Assembly: GCA_025736915.1 (NCBI GenBank)
Contig: CP107049.1
Span: forward strand, 3,534,001 to 3,598,000
Direction: 5' to 3'
DNA from: Acinetobacter nosocomialis
GTDB taxonomy: Bacteria; Pseudomonadota; Gammaproteobacteria; Pseudomonadales; Moraxellaceae
Length of the DNA stretch: 64,000 nucleotides
Position numbers and translations under genes: made by a program. The stretch's first letter is position 1. Each line of letters opens with the position of its first letter. Positions 17,542-25,981 of this stretch are shown in pieces. The notes beneath the pieces were generated by a model. It searched no databases. It had not been told where the DNA came from and saw only the letters and a program-made list of their open reading frames with translations.

Positions 17542-18402
17542 ATGTTTAAACGTAATTCAATAAAAATATTAAGCAGTCTTGCCGTTGCTGGAGTTTTATT
17601 AACTGCATGTAGTAAAACGCCATCAACTGAACAGGCAAGTAATGCTCAAGAAGACCATTCTTTAGAACAAGTCAAAAAAAATGGGGTTTTACGCGTTGCC
17701 GTTTTTGCTGATGATCCGCCGTTTGGTTATGTAGATAGTGCAGGTAATAATCAGGGCTTTGATGTGGCTTTAGCAAAACGAGTGACTAAAGATTTGCTTG
17801 GTGATGAAAAGAAAGTTGAGTTTATTGTGACTGAAGCTTCAAATCGGGTGGAGTTTTTAAAATCAAATCGTGCCGATGTGGTGTTCGCGACATTTACAGT
17901 AACCCCTGAACGTAAGGAAGTTGTCGATTTTGCCGAGCCTTATTTAAAAGGGGCTTTTGGGATTGTCTCGCCTAAAGCTAAGCCGATTACAGACATTGCC
18001 CAGTTAGAAGGTAAGACCTTAATTGTAAATAAAGGCACAAGTTCGGATACCTACTTTACCAAGCATTATCCAAAAGTGAATTTACTCAAGTTTGAAAGAA
18101 ACTCGGATGCCTTTAAAGCCTTAACAGATGGTCGTGGTGACGCGATTTCACAAGATAGTACTTATGCCTTGGCTTGGGCCGCGAAAAACCCAAGTTATGT
18201 TGCAGGTATTCAGTCTATTGGTGATCAAGAGTTTATTGCACCAGCGGTTAAAAAGGGCAATACCCAACTATTGAATTGGCTCAATACTGAAATTAAGCAG
18301 CTCAGAACAAGCGGTGAAATTAAGAAAATCTATGATGAAACCTTGAAACCAATTTACGGCGACTCGGTCAATCCGAATGTGTTTTTAGATGTAGGCCAAT
18401 AA
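17542..18402 (+). CDS. Amino acid-binding lipoprotein (SBP family 3), copy 1
   Basis: A 286-residue extracytoplasmic solute-binding protein. The lipobox LLTAC places the lipidated cysteine at C23, so it is anchored to a membrane on the periplasmic side. The family 3 signature is DDPPFGYVDSAGNNQGFDVALAKRV, and FATFTVTPERKEVVDFAEPY follows. It comes 30 bases after the ATPase gene and delivers substrate to the two permeases. The nearest homologue is the next gene, which aligns with it over the full length and without large gaps. The ligand is probably a polar or acidic amino acid, but no ligand residue pattern is decisive. Confidence 0.9.
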   Translation: MFKRNSIKILSSLAVAGVLLTACSKTPSTEQASNAQEDHSLEQVKKNGVLRVAVFADDPPFGYVDSAGNNQGFDVALAKRVTKDLLGDEKKVEFIVTEASNRVEFLKSNRADVVFATFTVTPERKEVVDFAEPYLKGAFGIVSPKAKPITDIAQLEGKTLIVNKGTSSDTYFTKHYPKVNLLKFERNSDAFKALTDGRGDAISQDSTYALAWAAKNPSYVAGIQSIGDQEFIAPAVKKGNTQLLNWLNTEIKQLRTSGEIKKIYDETLKPIYGDSVNPNVFLDVGQ

Positions 18403-18485
18403 TTTTCGATATCGCTAGAGCAGTGGCTAAAAGTAGGCGCTGCTATTTTTAAATAAGACTTTTACAAGAACGATAGGGTGAAATA

Positions 18486-19352
18486 ATGACAACATTAACA
18501 TTTCAAAACGTGAAGCATATTTTAGCTGCGTCTTTACTGAGTTTAGGTTTAGTTGCATGTGACAAAGGAACTCAGTCTACTGAAAAAACGGCAGATACCA
18601 CACAAACTGTGTCGAGTATTGAACAGATCAAAAAGAACGGCGTGGTACGAATTGGTGTATTTAGTGATAAACCGCCGTTTGGATATTTAGATGCTCAAGG
18701 TAAAAATCAAGGTTTTGATGTAGAGATTGCTAAGCATGTCGCTAAAGATTTGCTGGGTGATGAAAATAAAGTTGAGTTTGTTTTAACTGAAGCGGCTAAC
18801 CGTGTCGAATACTTAAAAGCCAATAAAGTGGATATTATTTTTGCCAACTTTACCGTTACACCAGAGCGTAAAGAAGTGGTCGATTTTGCTAAGCCTTATT
18901 TAAAAGTGGCGCTCGGTGTAGTTTCTCCTAAAAGCCATCCAATTACTGATGTTGCTCAACTGAAAGACAAAACTTTGTTGGTAAACAAAGGTACAACGGC
19001 TGATTCATTCTTCACCAAGACTCATCCTGAAATTAAACTACAAAAGTATGAGCAAAACACTGAAACTTTTGATGCTTTAAAAGATGGTCGTGGTGCTGCG
19101 CTTGCACATGATAACTTGCTGGTTTTAGCTTGGGCTAAAGAAAATCCAAATTACACTGTTGGCATTACCAATTTAGGTGAGCAGGACTTAATTGCACCAG
19201 CAGTGAAAAAGGGTGATAAAGAATTATTGGACTGGTTGAACCAAGATTTAGAGAAACTGGCGAAAGAAGGCGTGATTCATCAGGCTTATGAAAAAACGTT
19301 AAAACCAGTCTATGGCGATACGATTAATCCAAAAGATCTATTGGTTGAGTAA
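18486..19352 (+). CDS. Amino acid-binding lipoprotein (SBP family 3), copy 2
   Basis: A 288-residue paralogue of the preceding protein, with lipobox GLVAC (C25) and the same signature (DKPPFGYLDAQGKNQGFDVEIAK; FANFTVTPERKEVVDF). A GGTGA Shine-Dalgarno sequence lies 6 bases before the ATG. The divergence between the two copies is distributed along the whole sequence, and several residues in likely ligand-contact loops differ (for example KGTSSDTYF versus KGTTADSFF). Two binding proteins feeding one permease would widen the substrate range; this is inference. Confidence 0.9.
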   Translation: MTTLTFQNVKHILAASLLSLGLVACDKGTQSTEKTADTTQTVSSIEQIKKNGVVRIGVFSDKPPFGYLDAQGKNQGFDVEIAKHVAKDLLGDENKVEFVLTEAANRVEYLKANKVDIIFANFTVTPERKEVVDFAKPYLKVALGVVSPKSHPITDVAQLKDKTLLVNKGTTADSFFTKTHPEIKLQKYEQNTETFDALKDGRGAALAHDNLLVLAWAKENPNYTVGITNLGEQDLIAPAVKKGDKELLDWLNQDLEKLAKEGVIHQAYEKTLKPVYGDTINPKDLLVE

Positions 19353-19392
19353 TCGTGCTAATAACCTCTAAAGATTAGAACTCTAGATAGTA

Positions 19393-19583
19393 TTTACTCG
19401 AGCTAAGATTCATCTACAGCCTGCCCATAATTTATAAAGATAATGTTTTTGTAATATTTTTTTATAGATGGAAACAGTGGTCAGGTTCTGTAGATGAGAA
19501 AGTTTTTTGGTTACTTTTTTCAAAAAAAGTAACAGTATTAGCTGCTTGCTTTAGAGGTAAAAGGTAGGATTCCATCGTGCTAA
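19393..19583 (+). repeat. Structured intergenic repeat, copy A
   Basis: About 190 bp. The first hairpin pairs TCATCTACAG-CCTG (from about 19409) with CAGG-TT-CTGTAGATGA (to about 19498). The second hairpin is GTTACTTTTTT-C-AAAAAAAGTAAC (about 19511-19534). The element ends with TCGTGCTAA. Copy B (21340-21528) is in the same orientation and copy C (21577-21773) in the opposite one. Paired changes between copies keep the first stem intact. It lies between the ABC operon and the convergent LysR gene, with no open frame. Confidence 0.8.
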
Positions 19584-19598
19584 TTCCTTGACTATATA

Positions 19599-20534
19599 TT
19601 ACTTTAACTTAAATAAAGTTGGCTCTGCTGCTAATTTATCAGCCAAATATTGAATTAACACACTCAATTTAGGTGGGACATGCCGTGTCGGTGGGTAAAG
19701 TAACCACAGCCCGCCACTATAATAAGTTTTAAAATACCAATCTGGTAAAACCTGCACTAAGGTGCCTTGTTGTAGAGCATGGCGTGCAACGAAGTATGGC
19801 AAGCTCGCAATACCTAAATGTTGTAATGCGGCACTCAAACGCACACCCGTATGATTTGCAGCATAACGCCCACGCACAGCCACACTAATCGATTTATTTC
19901 CTTGTTGGAATTTCCATTTTGAGTCACTGGCTTGTTCGCCCAAGTAAATACATTCATGCTGCTTTAAATCATGAGGGTGGTTCGGTGTGCCATGCTTTGC
20001 CAAATATTCAGGCGTAGCACAAACCAAGTGATCAATATCAATCAGCTTTCGACCCATAAGGCCACCCGGTGGTTGCTCTGTAATTCGAAGTGCTAAATCG
20101 ACTCCATCATCAATGAGATCTACATAGCGATCTTCTAAAAGCATTTGAATATCAATTTTCGGGTAGCGTTCTAAAAACTCGGGTAAATGTGGGTGAATCA
20201 TAAAATGTCCCACAGCTTTTGGAACACTCATGCGAATAATACCTTCTGGCTCGACATGAAATTGGCCTGAACTTTCCATGACTGCTTGTGCCGCATTCAC
20301 CATGTCTAAACAGCGTTGATAGACCTGTTGCCCACTTTCACTTAAGCGAAGTTTCCGTGTGGTCCGATAGAGTAAGCGGGTGCCTAAAGCACGTTCTAAA
20401 CGAGCAATCGCACGACTAACAGCAGAAGGTGTTGTACCAAGCTGGCGGGCAGTTTCAGAAAAACTTTCCGACTCGACAACCTTAACGAAAGTCGCCATTT
20501 CATTTAACAGAACCAGACTTTGATTTGTGCTCAT
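19599..20534 (-). CDS. LysR-family regulator facing an RhtB exporter
   Basis: A 311-residue LysR regulator of the CrgA/DhcR subgroup. The HTH is at about 12-70 (FVKVVESESFSETARQLGTT, PSAVSRAIARLERALG) and the effector domain has the subgroup signature EGIIRMSVPKAVGHFMIHP. It is divergent from the RhtB-type exporter gene 91 bases away and is its likely controller. The pair is bracketed by direct repeats A and B. Confidence 0.88.
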   Translation of the reverse strand: MSTNQSLVLLNEMATFVKVVESESFSETARQLGTTPSAVSRAIARLERALGTRLLYRTTRKLRLSESGQQVYQRCLDMVNAAQAVMESSGQFHVEPEGIIRMSVPKAVGHFMIHPHLPEFLERYPKIDIQMLLEDRYVDLIDDGVDLALRITEQPPGGLMGRKLIDIDHLVCATPEYLAKHGTPNHPHDLKQHECIYLGEQASDSKWKFQQGNKSISVAVRGRYAANHTGVRLSAALQHLGIASLPYFVARHALQQGTLVQVLPDWYFKTYYSGGLWLLYPPTRHVPPKLSVLIQYLADKLAAEPTLFKLK

Positions 20535-20625
20535 GAGGCAAAAGTTATTTGGATTTTGATTGGATTATCGCGTCTAAAAAATCGCAATACAATCTTTTAG
20601 GTGATTTTCAGGAAATTAAATTGTT

Positions 20626-21264
20626 ATGTGGCAGTTGTACGGACATGAGTTTTTAACGCTAGCTCTTATTCATTTTATGGCGGTGATTTTACCGGGACCA
20701 GATTTTGTGATTACGGTAAGACAAAGTGTTCGTTATGGTTATTTAATTGGATGTCTAACCGCAATTGGTATTGGTGTCGGGATTTCAGTGCATGTGTTTT
20801 ATACACTTGTTGGTATTGGCTTTTTGATTCAGCAAAGTGAATGGCTCATGTCACTGATCAGAACAGCGGGGGCAGCTTACTTAGTGTATTTAGGATGGCA
20901 GTGTTTACGTAGCCAGCCGAATACCAATATTGAGATTAATGGCTCAGCAGACAGTGACACTCCGAGTTTATTTAAAGCGTTTACAATGGGTTTTCTCACC
21001 AATGCGTTAAACCCAAAAGCCACCATCTTTTTTCTGGCAATTTTTACGACAATTGTAAGTACGACCACTCCGATGAAAGTTCAGGTCTTTTATGGGGTTT
21101 GGATGTGTATAGTCAATGCCATCTGGTTTATGGTAGTGAGTGTACTGTTTGCTCAGCCTATTGTACGTAAAAGGTTTTTGGAGTTTGGGGTTTATTTTGA
21201 GCGGGTGATGGGAGTTTTATTAATTGGGATTGCATTGAGATTGATTTGGGGATTGTTTGTTTAA
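20626..21264 (+). CDS. LysE/RhtB-family exporter
   Basis: A 212-residue inner-membrane exporter with about six hydrophobic segments. The conserved start is LIHFMAVILPGPDFVITVRQS (residues 14-34), and FLTNALNPKATIFFLAIF matches the RhtB/LysE central motif. The length is normal. The divergent LysR gene is its likely regulator. The substrate (an amino acid or analogue) cannot be read from the sequence. It is a different subgroup from the LysE protein at 3122-3733. Confidence 0.88.
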   Translation: MWQLYGHEFLTLALIHFMAVILPGPDFVITVRQSVRYGYLIGCLTAIGIGVGISVHVFYTLVGIGFLIQQSEWLMSLIRTAGAAYLVYLGWQCLRSQPNTNIEINGSADSDTPSLFKAFTMGFLTNALNPKATIFFLAIFTTIVSTTTPMKVQVFYGVWMCIVNAIWFMVVSVLFAQPIVRKRFLEFGVYFERVMGVLLIGIALRLIWGLFV

Positions 21265-21339
21265 TTGCCGTGAGTATTTAATGGGGTGCAGAAGTACGAT
21301 TTTAGATTGTATATAGTTTTTACGGCGTTCATACCGGTA

Positions 21340-21528
21340 TTTGCTCGTGCTAAGTTTCATCCACAGCCTGCCCATAATTTATAAAGATAATGTATTTGCA
21401 ATATTTTTTGAAAAATGAAAACAGAGAACAGGTTCTGTGGATGAGAAAGTTTTTGGTTACTTTTTTTAAAAAGTAATGGAATTAGCTACTTTCTTTGGAG
21501 GCAAAACGGTAAGACTCCGCCGTGATAA
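21340..21528 (+). repeat. Structured intergenic repeat, copy B
   Basis: Aligns with copy A along its entire length: TTTGCTCGTGCTAAG..., the identical core CAGCCTGCCCATAATTTATA, then ATGAGAAAGTTTTTGGTTAC and the second hairpin. Its first stem is TCATCCACAG / CTGTGGATGA where copy A has TCATCTACAG / CTGTAGATGA, so both arms changed together. It ends with CGTGATAA. It lies directly downstream of the RhtB gene. Confidence 0.8.
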
Positions 21529-21576
21529 CCACTAATAATTTTTAGCTCAACCTAAAGTCATCTGCGAACTATTGTA

Positions 21577-21773
21577 TAGCACGACAGAGTATTATCGCTT
21601 AAAGTTTTAATTTCTTCAGTCGCCTTCGGCTGGACTTACTTTGGTTTCGCTCAAAGTAAGCAAAAGCATTGTCATCTGCAAAACCTGCCGACTTATTTCA
21701 TTTAACTAGTATTTCACAGAAACAGAATCTTTTTGATGCTACGCAGGTTGCAGACGACTTTTGCTCGAGTACA
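21577..21773 (-). repeat. Structured intergenic repeat, diverged copy C (inverted)
   Basis: Read on the minus strand it keeps the architecture of copies A and B: CTCGAGC at the left end, an outer stem TCGTCTGCAACCTGC / GCAGGTTTTGCAGATGA, an inner hairpin CTTACTTTG-AGCGAAAC-CAAAGTAAG and a right end TCGTGCTA. The primary sequence between the stems is different, so only the paired parts and ends are conserved. A further small hairpin (AGTCGCCTTCGGCTGGACT region) lies inside it. Confidence 0.65.
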
Positions 21774-21849
21774 TGTAGTGCTAGGACTATTTGAGTTTTA
21801 ATAGTTTCCTCATTGAAAAATTGAATTTTAATGTTGGCAAATTAATTAT

Positions 21850-21875
21850 AAAAAAAGACCGCTCAAAAGCAGTCT
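21850..21875 (-). terminator. Terminator of the encapsulin operon
   Basis: On the minus strand AGACTGCT - TTTG - AGCGGTCT forms a stem with one mismatch followed by a run of T residues, 20 bases after the desulfurase stop codon. Confidence 0.75.
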
Positions 21876-21895
21876 CTTCTAGTCTAGAAATAGAT

Positions 21896-23857
21896 TTAAT
21901 TGCTACGCCTATTACGCGTCAGTTGATGTAACACCGACACCAATAAATCAATTTCTTCAGTCGTATTATAAAAAGCCAAAGACGGACGCACGGTCTGTTC
22001 TACACCAAAACGACGTAAAATTGGCTGTGCACAGTGGTGCCCAGAACGTACCGCAATACCATGTTGATTTAAAGCTTTGCCCACTTGTTCAGTTGAATAG
22101 CCTTGTAAAGTAAAGGACATAACACTAGCTTTGTGATGCGCTGTTCCGATCAAGCGTAAACCTGACACACTGCTCAGTGCATTTTGACCATATTCGAGTA
22201 GATCATGTTCATAGCGAGCAATGTTATGAATACCTAGACTTTCTACATATTCAAGCGCAGCACCTAAACCAACAGCATCGGCAATGTTTCCAGTTCCAGC
22301 TTCAAACTTGTTTGGTGCAGGTTGGTAAACTACTTGTTCGAAGGTAACATCCTGAATCATGTTACCGCCGCCTTCCCAAACAGGCATGCTTTCTAGCAGT
22401 TCTGGTTTTGCATAGACTGCACCAATACCCGTCGGCCCAAACACTTTATGTCCAGAAAACACAAAAAAGTCAGCATCAAGAGCTTGTACATCGGTAGGGA
22501 TGTGCGAAACAGATTGAGCACCATCAACTAAAACACGTACACCTTTGGCATGCGCAATTTTAATGACTTCAGCAACAGGTGTAACTGTTCCCAAAGCATT
22601 CGAAACTTGAGTAATCGACAGCAGTTTAGTGCGCTCATTAATCAGTTTTGGCAACTCTTCTAAAATAATCTGGCCCGTGTCATCCACAGGAATGACTCTT
22701 AATTTTGCTCCAGTTTTTTTAGTGAGTTGATACCAAGGCACAATATTGGCATGGTGTTCCAAGTGAGAAACAATAATTTCATCACCCTCACCAATATTTT
22801 GCTCACCCCATGTTTTTGCAATCAGGTTAATGCCTTCGGTTGTTCCTCGAACAAAGATAATTTCTTTAGAAGAGGGTGCACCAATAAATCGGGCAACTAC
22901 ATTTCTTGCATGTTCATAGGCATCGGTTGCACGAGCCGCTAACTCATGGGCAGCACGGTGAATATTTGAATTTTCATGCTGATAAAAATAAGCAATCCGA
23001 TCAATCACGCGCTGCGGTTTTTGTGTAGTGGCAGCATTATCCAACCAAACCAGAGGTCGGCCATTGACGCGTTCCTGTAAAATTGGGAAGTCGCGACGTA
23101 TAGCATGTACATCGAGTGGTTGAGCACTACTTGCTACAAAAGTGGGTTGCGATGGTTGATAGTGACTATAACTTTGTCCATTTTGAGGCAAGTCTAAAAA
23201 ATAAAAAGCAGAGCTTACCGAACTTTGGGGAGGCGTGTTTGTTGCAAAACGATCTTCCGTCAGCAATGATTTCAGCTGGTCACCATGTGGCAATTGAAAA
23301 GACTGTGCAACCGAATAATTATCTTCAACACCTTTAACAGACGGTTCTGCTGCATTGGGAGCAGAAAAATCATTTAAAAAATAATAAGGTGATTCACCTG
23401 CACCAGTGGGTAAGTTTGGTTCAATGCGTGGCACATTGGGTTCACTATGAGCAGCTTGTGGCAAATGTGGCTCAAATGGTGGGCGTGGCAAATTAGCTCC
23501 ACCAACCACAGGCGCAGACGCTACAATTCGACGTTCAGGGTAGTCTGGCAAATTTGGAATATGCTCAGGATATTCCGGATTAAGACTTTTCTGAAAGGCG
23601 ATATTGGGCGCACGACCACTGAGTGCAGAAAATGGTTCACCAGGTTGTGGTGGGTGCGGTGGCGCTCCGACAGGTAAGTCCAAGTTAAGGCCCGATGGAG
23701 AAGCTGAACTGCTTGAGCTTGGTAATGCTGAAAAAAAGTCATTAGCAAGTCGAGCAATGGTGGACTCATCAGGGAAGTTGGCTGGTGGATTAACACCAGT
23801 CACTTCAGGCCCCGTTGGACTACCTTGCAGATTATTTGTAGTTAACTGGGTAGTCAT
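21896..23857 (-). CDS. Cysteine desulfurase with encapsulin cargo-loading extension
   Basis: A 653-residue SufS-type cysteine desulfurase. Residues about 247-653 are the PLP enzyme: Lys471 in FSGHKVFGPTG binds PLP, and Cys609 in RSGHHCAQPILRR would carry the persulfide. Residues 1-246 are an added disordered region rich in Pro, Ser and Asn. It holds recurring short hydrophobic motifs (NDFFSALP 39-46, PFSAL 75-79, YFLNDFSAP 159-167, FYFLDLPQ 218-225). This layout is known for cargo enzymes of family 2A encapsulins, where the extension directs packaging. The longest frame starts at 23881; I choose ATG 23857 (MTTQL), with GGAGG 12 bases upstream. It overlaps the shell gene by 26 bases. The enzyme releases sulfur from cysteine, giving alanine, probably inside the shell. 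Confidence 0.93.
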   Translation of the reverse strand: MTTQLTTNNLQGSPTGPEVTGVNPPANFPDESTIARLANDFFSALPSSSSSASPSGLNLDLPVGAPPHPPQPGEPFSALSGRAPNIAFQKSLNPEYPEHIPNLPDYPERRIVASAPVVGGANLPRPPFEPHLPQAAHSEPNVPRIEPNLPTGAGESPYYFLNDFSAPNAAEPSVKGVEDNYSVAQSFQLPHGDQLKSLLTEDRFATNTPPQSSVSSAFYFLDLPQNGQSYSHYQPSQPTFVASSAQPLDVHAIRRDFPILQERVNGRPLVWLDNAATTQKPQRVIDRIAYFYQHENSNIHRAAHELAARATDAYEHARNVVARFIGAPSSKEIIFVRGTTEGINLIAKTWGEQNIGEGDEIIVSHLEHHANIVPWYQLTKKTGAKLRVIPVDDTGQIILEELPKLINERTKLLSITQVSNALGTVTPVAEVIKIAHAKGVRVLVDGAQSVSHIPTDVQALDADFFVFSGHKVFGPTGIGAVYAKPELLESMPVWEGGGNMIQDVTFEQVVYQPAPNKFEAGTGNIADAVGLGAALEYVESLGIHNIARYEHDLLEYGQNALSSVSGLRLIGTAHHKASVMSFTLQGYSTEQVGKALNQHGIAVRSGHHCAQPILRRFGVEQTVRPSLAFYNTTEEIDLLVSVLHQLTRNRRSN

Positions 23858-24764
23858 GATATTTGTCCACCTCCACATCATCTAATACTGCCAACGCATC
23901 ATCAGTGAGTACTGCAAGTGAGCAATATAACGAGATTAGATACGACGCAATCGCATTACGGTTGATTCCCATAAAGCGTACTGAAAGCCCCGGTGATTGT
24001 TCACCAGCAAGACCTGGTTGGAACAAACCAACAATCCCTTGGCGCTTTTCACCAACACGAAGCAGCAAGATTTTAGTTTTGCCATCTTCTACAGGAATTT
24101 TATTTGATGGAATGAGTGGAATACCGCGCCATGTAATGAATTGCGAACCGAACAGACTAACTGTTGGAGGCGGTACACCACGGCGTGTACATTCACGTCC
24201 AAATGCTGCAATTGCATCAGGATGCGCTAGGAAAAATCCCGGTTCTTTCCAGACTTTACGTAGCAAATCATCAAGATCATCTGGAGTAGGTGGGCCATTT
24301 AAAGTCGAAATACGTTGGTCATCTGTCACACTAGCCAATAAACCGTATTCAGGGTTATTGATAAGCTCACTTTCTTGACGTTCTTTAATGGTTTCAATTG
24401 TTAAACGGAGCTGTTCTTTAATTTGGTCGTGTGGGCTGCTGTAAAGGTCAGCAACACGTGTATGTACATCTAAAACAGTAGATACACCATTTAAAAAGTA
24501 TTCGCGTGGCTCTGGGTCATAATCGACAAAAGTTTGCGGTAAAGTTGCTTCATCACGCTGTGTGCAAGCGACCTGAATATCATCGGTATTATTTACACGG
24601 TTTAAGCGGTAGATACCTGCTTCAACAGGAAGCCATTGAAGTAAGTGAGTCAGCCATCTGGGAGTAATTGTAGAAAGTTGGGGAGCAGTTTTGGTTGCAT
24701 TGGCCAGTTGACGGGCTGCGTGGTCCCCCAGCGCAAGTTGGGCTTTGTCAGTATTTTTCGCCAT
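23832..24764 (-). CDS. srpI: Family 2A encapsulin shell protein (SrpI-like)
   Basis: A 310-residue HK97-fold shell protein of the SrpI/major-membrane-protein-I family. Landmarks are the N-terminal arm, FVDYDPEPREYFLNGVSTVLDVHTRVADLYSSPHDQ cut here into FVDYDPEPREYFLNG and VLDVHTRVADLYSSPHDQ, then GPPTPDDLDDLLRKVW, the FLAHPDAIAAFGRECTRRG segment, and a C-terminal domain ending VDKYHDYPVNYK. There is no cyclic-nucleotide-binding insertion, which makes it type 2A rather than 2B. The product should self-assemble into a cage about 25 nm wide. It is translated just before its cargo desulfurase, with overlapping ends. As I recall, a compartment of this type from Acinetobacter has been shown to store elemental sulfur. 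AAGGA lies nine bases before the ATG. Confidence 0.93.
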   Translation of the reverse strand: MAKNTDKAQLALGDHAARQLANATKTAPQLSTITPRWLTHLLQWLPVEAGIYRLNRVNNTDDIQVACTQRDEATLPQTFVDYDPEPREYFLNGVSTVLDVHTRVADLYSSPHDQIKEQLRLTIETIKERQESELINNPEYGLLASVTDDQRISTLNGPPTPDDLDDLLRKVWKEPGFFLAHPDAIAAFGRECTRRGVPPPTVSLFGSQFITWRGIPLIPSNKIPVEDGKTKILLLRVGEKRQGIVGLFQPGLAGEQSPGLSVRFMGINRNAIASYLISLYCSLAVLTDDALAVLDDVEVDKYHDYPVNYK

Positions 24765-25021
24765 GAATCATTTTTCCTTATTACAGTGGCTTGGTTATAA
24801 AATGTTAAATTATTAAATTATCGTGTTAACAGATTAGAATTAAATATTCGATTTTCAAAATATGAATAAGGTATAAATAAATGAATACAGGTCACTTATT
24901 ATTAATAAGCATATATTTATGAAAATTTAATATAAATAAGTAATAAACTGATTTATATATACCAAATTCATGTTTTTAATATATTGGTTAAAACTCTTAT
25001 ATATAAAATTATGAATACGAT
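24765..25021. promoter_or_regulatory. AT-rich gap inside the encapsulin locus
   Basis: A 257-base very AT-rich stretch separates the serine acetyltransferase stop from the encapsulin start on the same strand. It has no open frame and no clear terminator. It is long enough to hold a separate promoter for the shell/cargo pair, so the four genes may be two transcription units. No binding site is identifiable by eye. Confidence 0.35.
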
Positions 25022-25963
25022 TTATTTAAATTCTGGATTTTTTTGATAAGACTCCAGTGGTGACTGTAAAATCTGGCTTCCTGCGGGAATACTATGTGTA
25101 AGCCAGACATTTCCTCCAATAATGGACCCTCGACCAATCGTAATACGACCTAAAATAGTAGCACCTGCATAGATCACCACGTCATCTTCAACAATTGGAT
25201 GGCGTGTATAGTCTTTTTTCAAACCACCATCATCATTCGTTTCAAATCGTTTCGCTCCAAGGGTCACTGCCTGATAAATACGAACACGCTCTCCAATAAC
25301 GCTAGTTTCACCAATCACCACACCCGTACCATGATCGATGAAAAATCCTTTACCGATTTTTGCACCCGGATGAATATCAATACCAGTTGCAGAATGCGCC
25401 AACTCGGAAATAATGCGCGACAATAAAGGCACTTGGGCATACAGTTGATGCGCTATTCGATGATGAATAATCGCAAATATGCCCGGATAGCAAAGTAATA
25501 CCTCATCCACACTATGCGCCGCCGGATCGCCTTCATAAGCAGCACGCACATCGCCGTCTAAAAGACGTCGTATAGAGGGTAAGGTGTTGGCAAAATCCTG
25601 CACAATATTTTGAGCAAGTTCTTCTGGCTGTTGGACTGCGTTCGAATGACTCAAATGACGTTTTGCTTCATAATTTAAAGCCAGTTGTACTTGAGCATGT
25701 AAGGCTGTGAGTACCCGATTTAAAGTATAGGCAATATAAGAATCTTCAGTTTCTTGACGTAAGTCAGCAGGGCCTAAACGCATTGGGAATAAAATTCCAC
25801 ATAGGTCATCTAAAATAGCTTTTAACGCTTCTTTAGATGGAAGTTCACGGCCCCCAAATTCTTTGGTCCTGTGTTGCTGCTGACGCCAGTCATGCCTTGC
25901 TTGTTGTAAACCTTGTACAACCGCATTAATGTTCCATTGAGTCACAAGCTTTCCTTGATTCAC
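25022..25963 (-). CDS. srpH: Serine O-acetyltransferase (SrpH/EpsC-like)
   Basis: A 313-residue serine acetyltransferase. The N-terminal helical domain (1-185) is followed by a left-handed beta-helix with hexapeptide repeats (IDIHPGAKIGKGFFIDHG, GVVIGETSVIGERVRIYQ, DVVIYAGATILGRITIGRG, GGNVWLTHSIPAG). It makes O-acetylserine, the carbon acceptor for cysteine synthesis. The long form with an extended N-terminus matches the SrpH type that sits beside srpI in cyanobacterial sulfur-regulated plasmids. It begins 18 bases after the rhodanese gene and so shares its transcript. Context implies that cysteine supply feeds the encapsulated desulfurase. Confidence 0.9.
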   Translation of the reverse strand: MNQGKLVTQWNINAVVQGLQQARHDWRQQQHRTKEFGGRELPSKEALKAILDDLCGILFPMRLGPADLRQETEDSYIAYTLNRVLTALHAQVQLALNYEAKRHLSHSNAVQQPEELAQNIVQDFANTLPSIRRLLDGDVRAAYEGDPAAHSVDEVLLCYPGIFAIIHHRIAHQLYAQVPLLSRIISELAHSATGIDIHPGAKIGKGFFIDHGTGVVIGETSVIGERVRIYQAVTLGAKRFETNDDGGLKKDYTRHPIVEDDVVIYAGATILGRITIGRGSIIGGNVWLTHSIPAGSQILQSPLESYQKNPEFK

Positions 25964-25981
25964 TGAAAATTGATTAAAATA

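Noticed and set aside
23604..24378. Plus-strand frames within the encapsulin and desulfurase genes
   Set aside because: Opposite-strand shadows of two well-supported genes.
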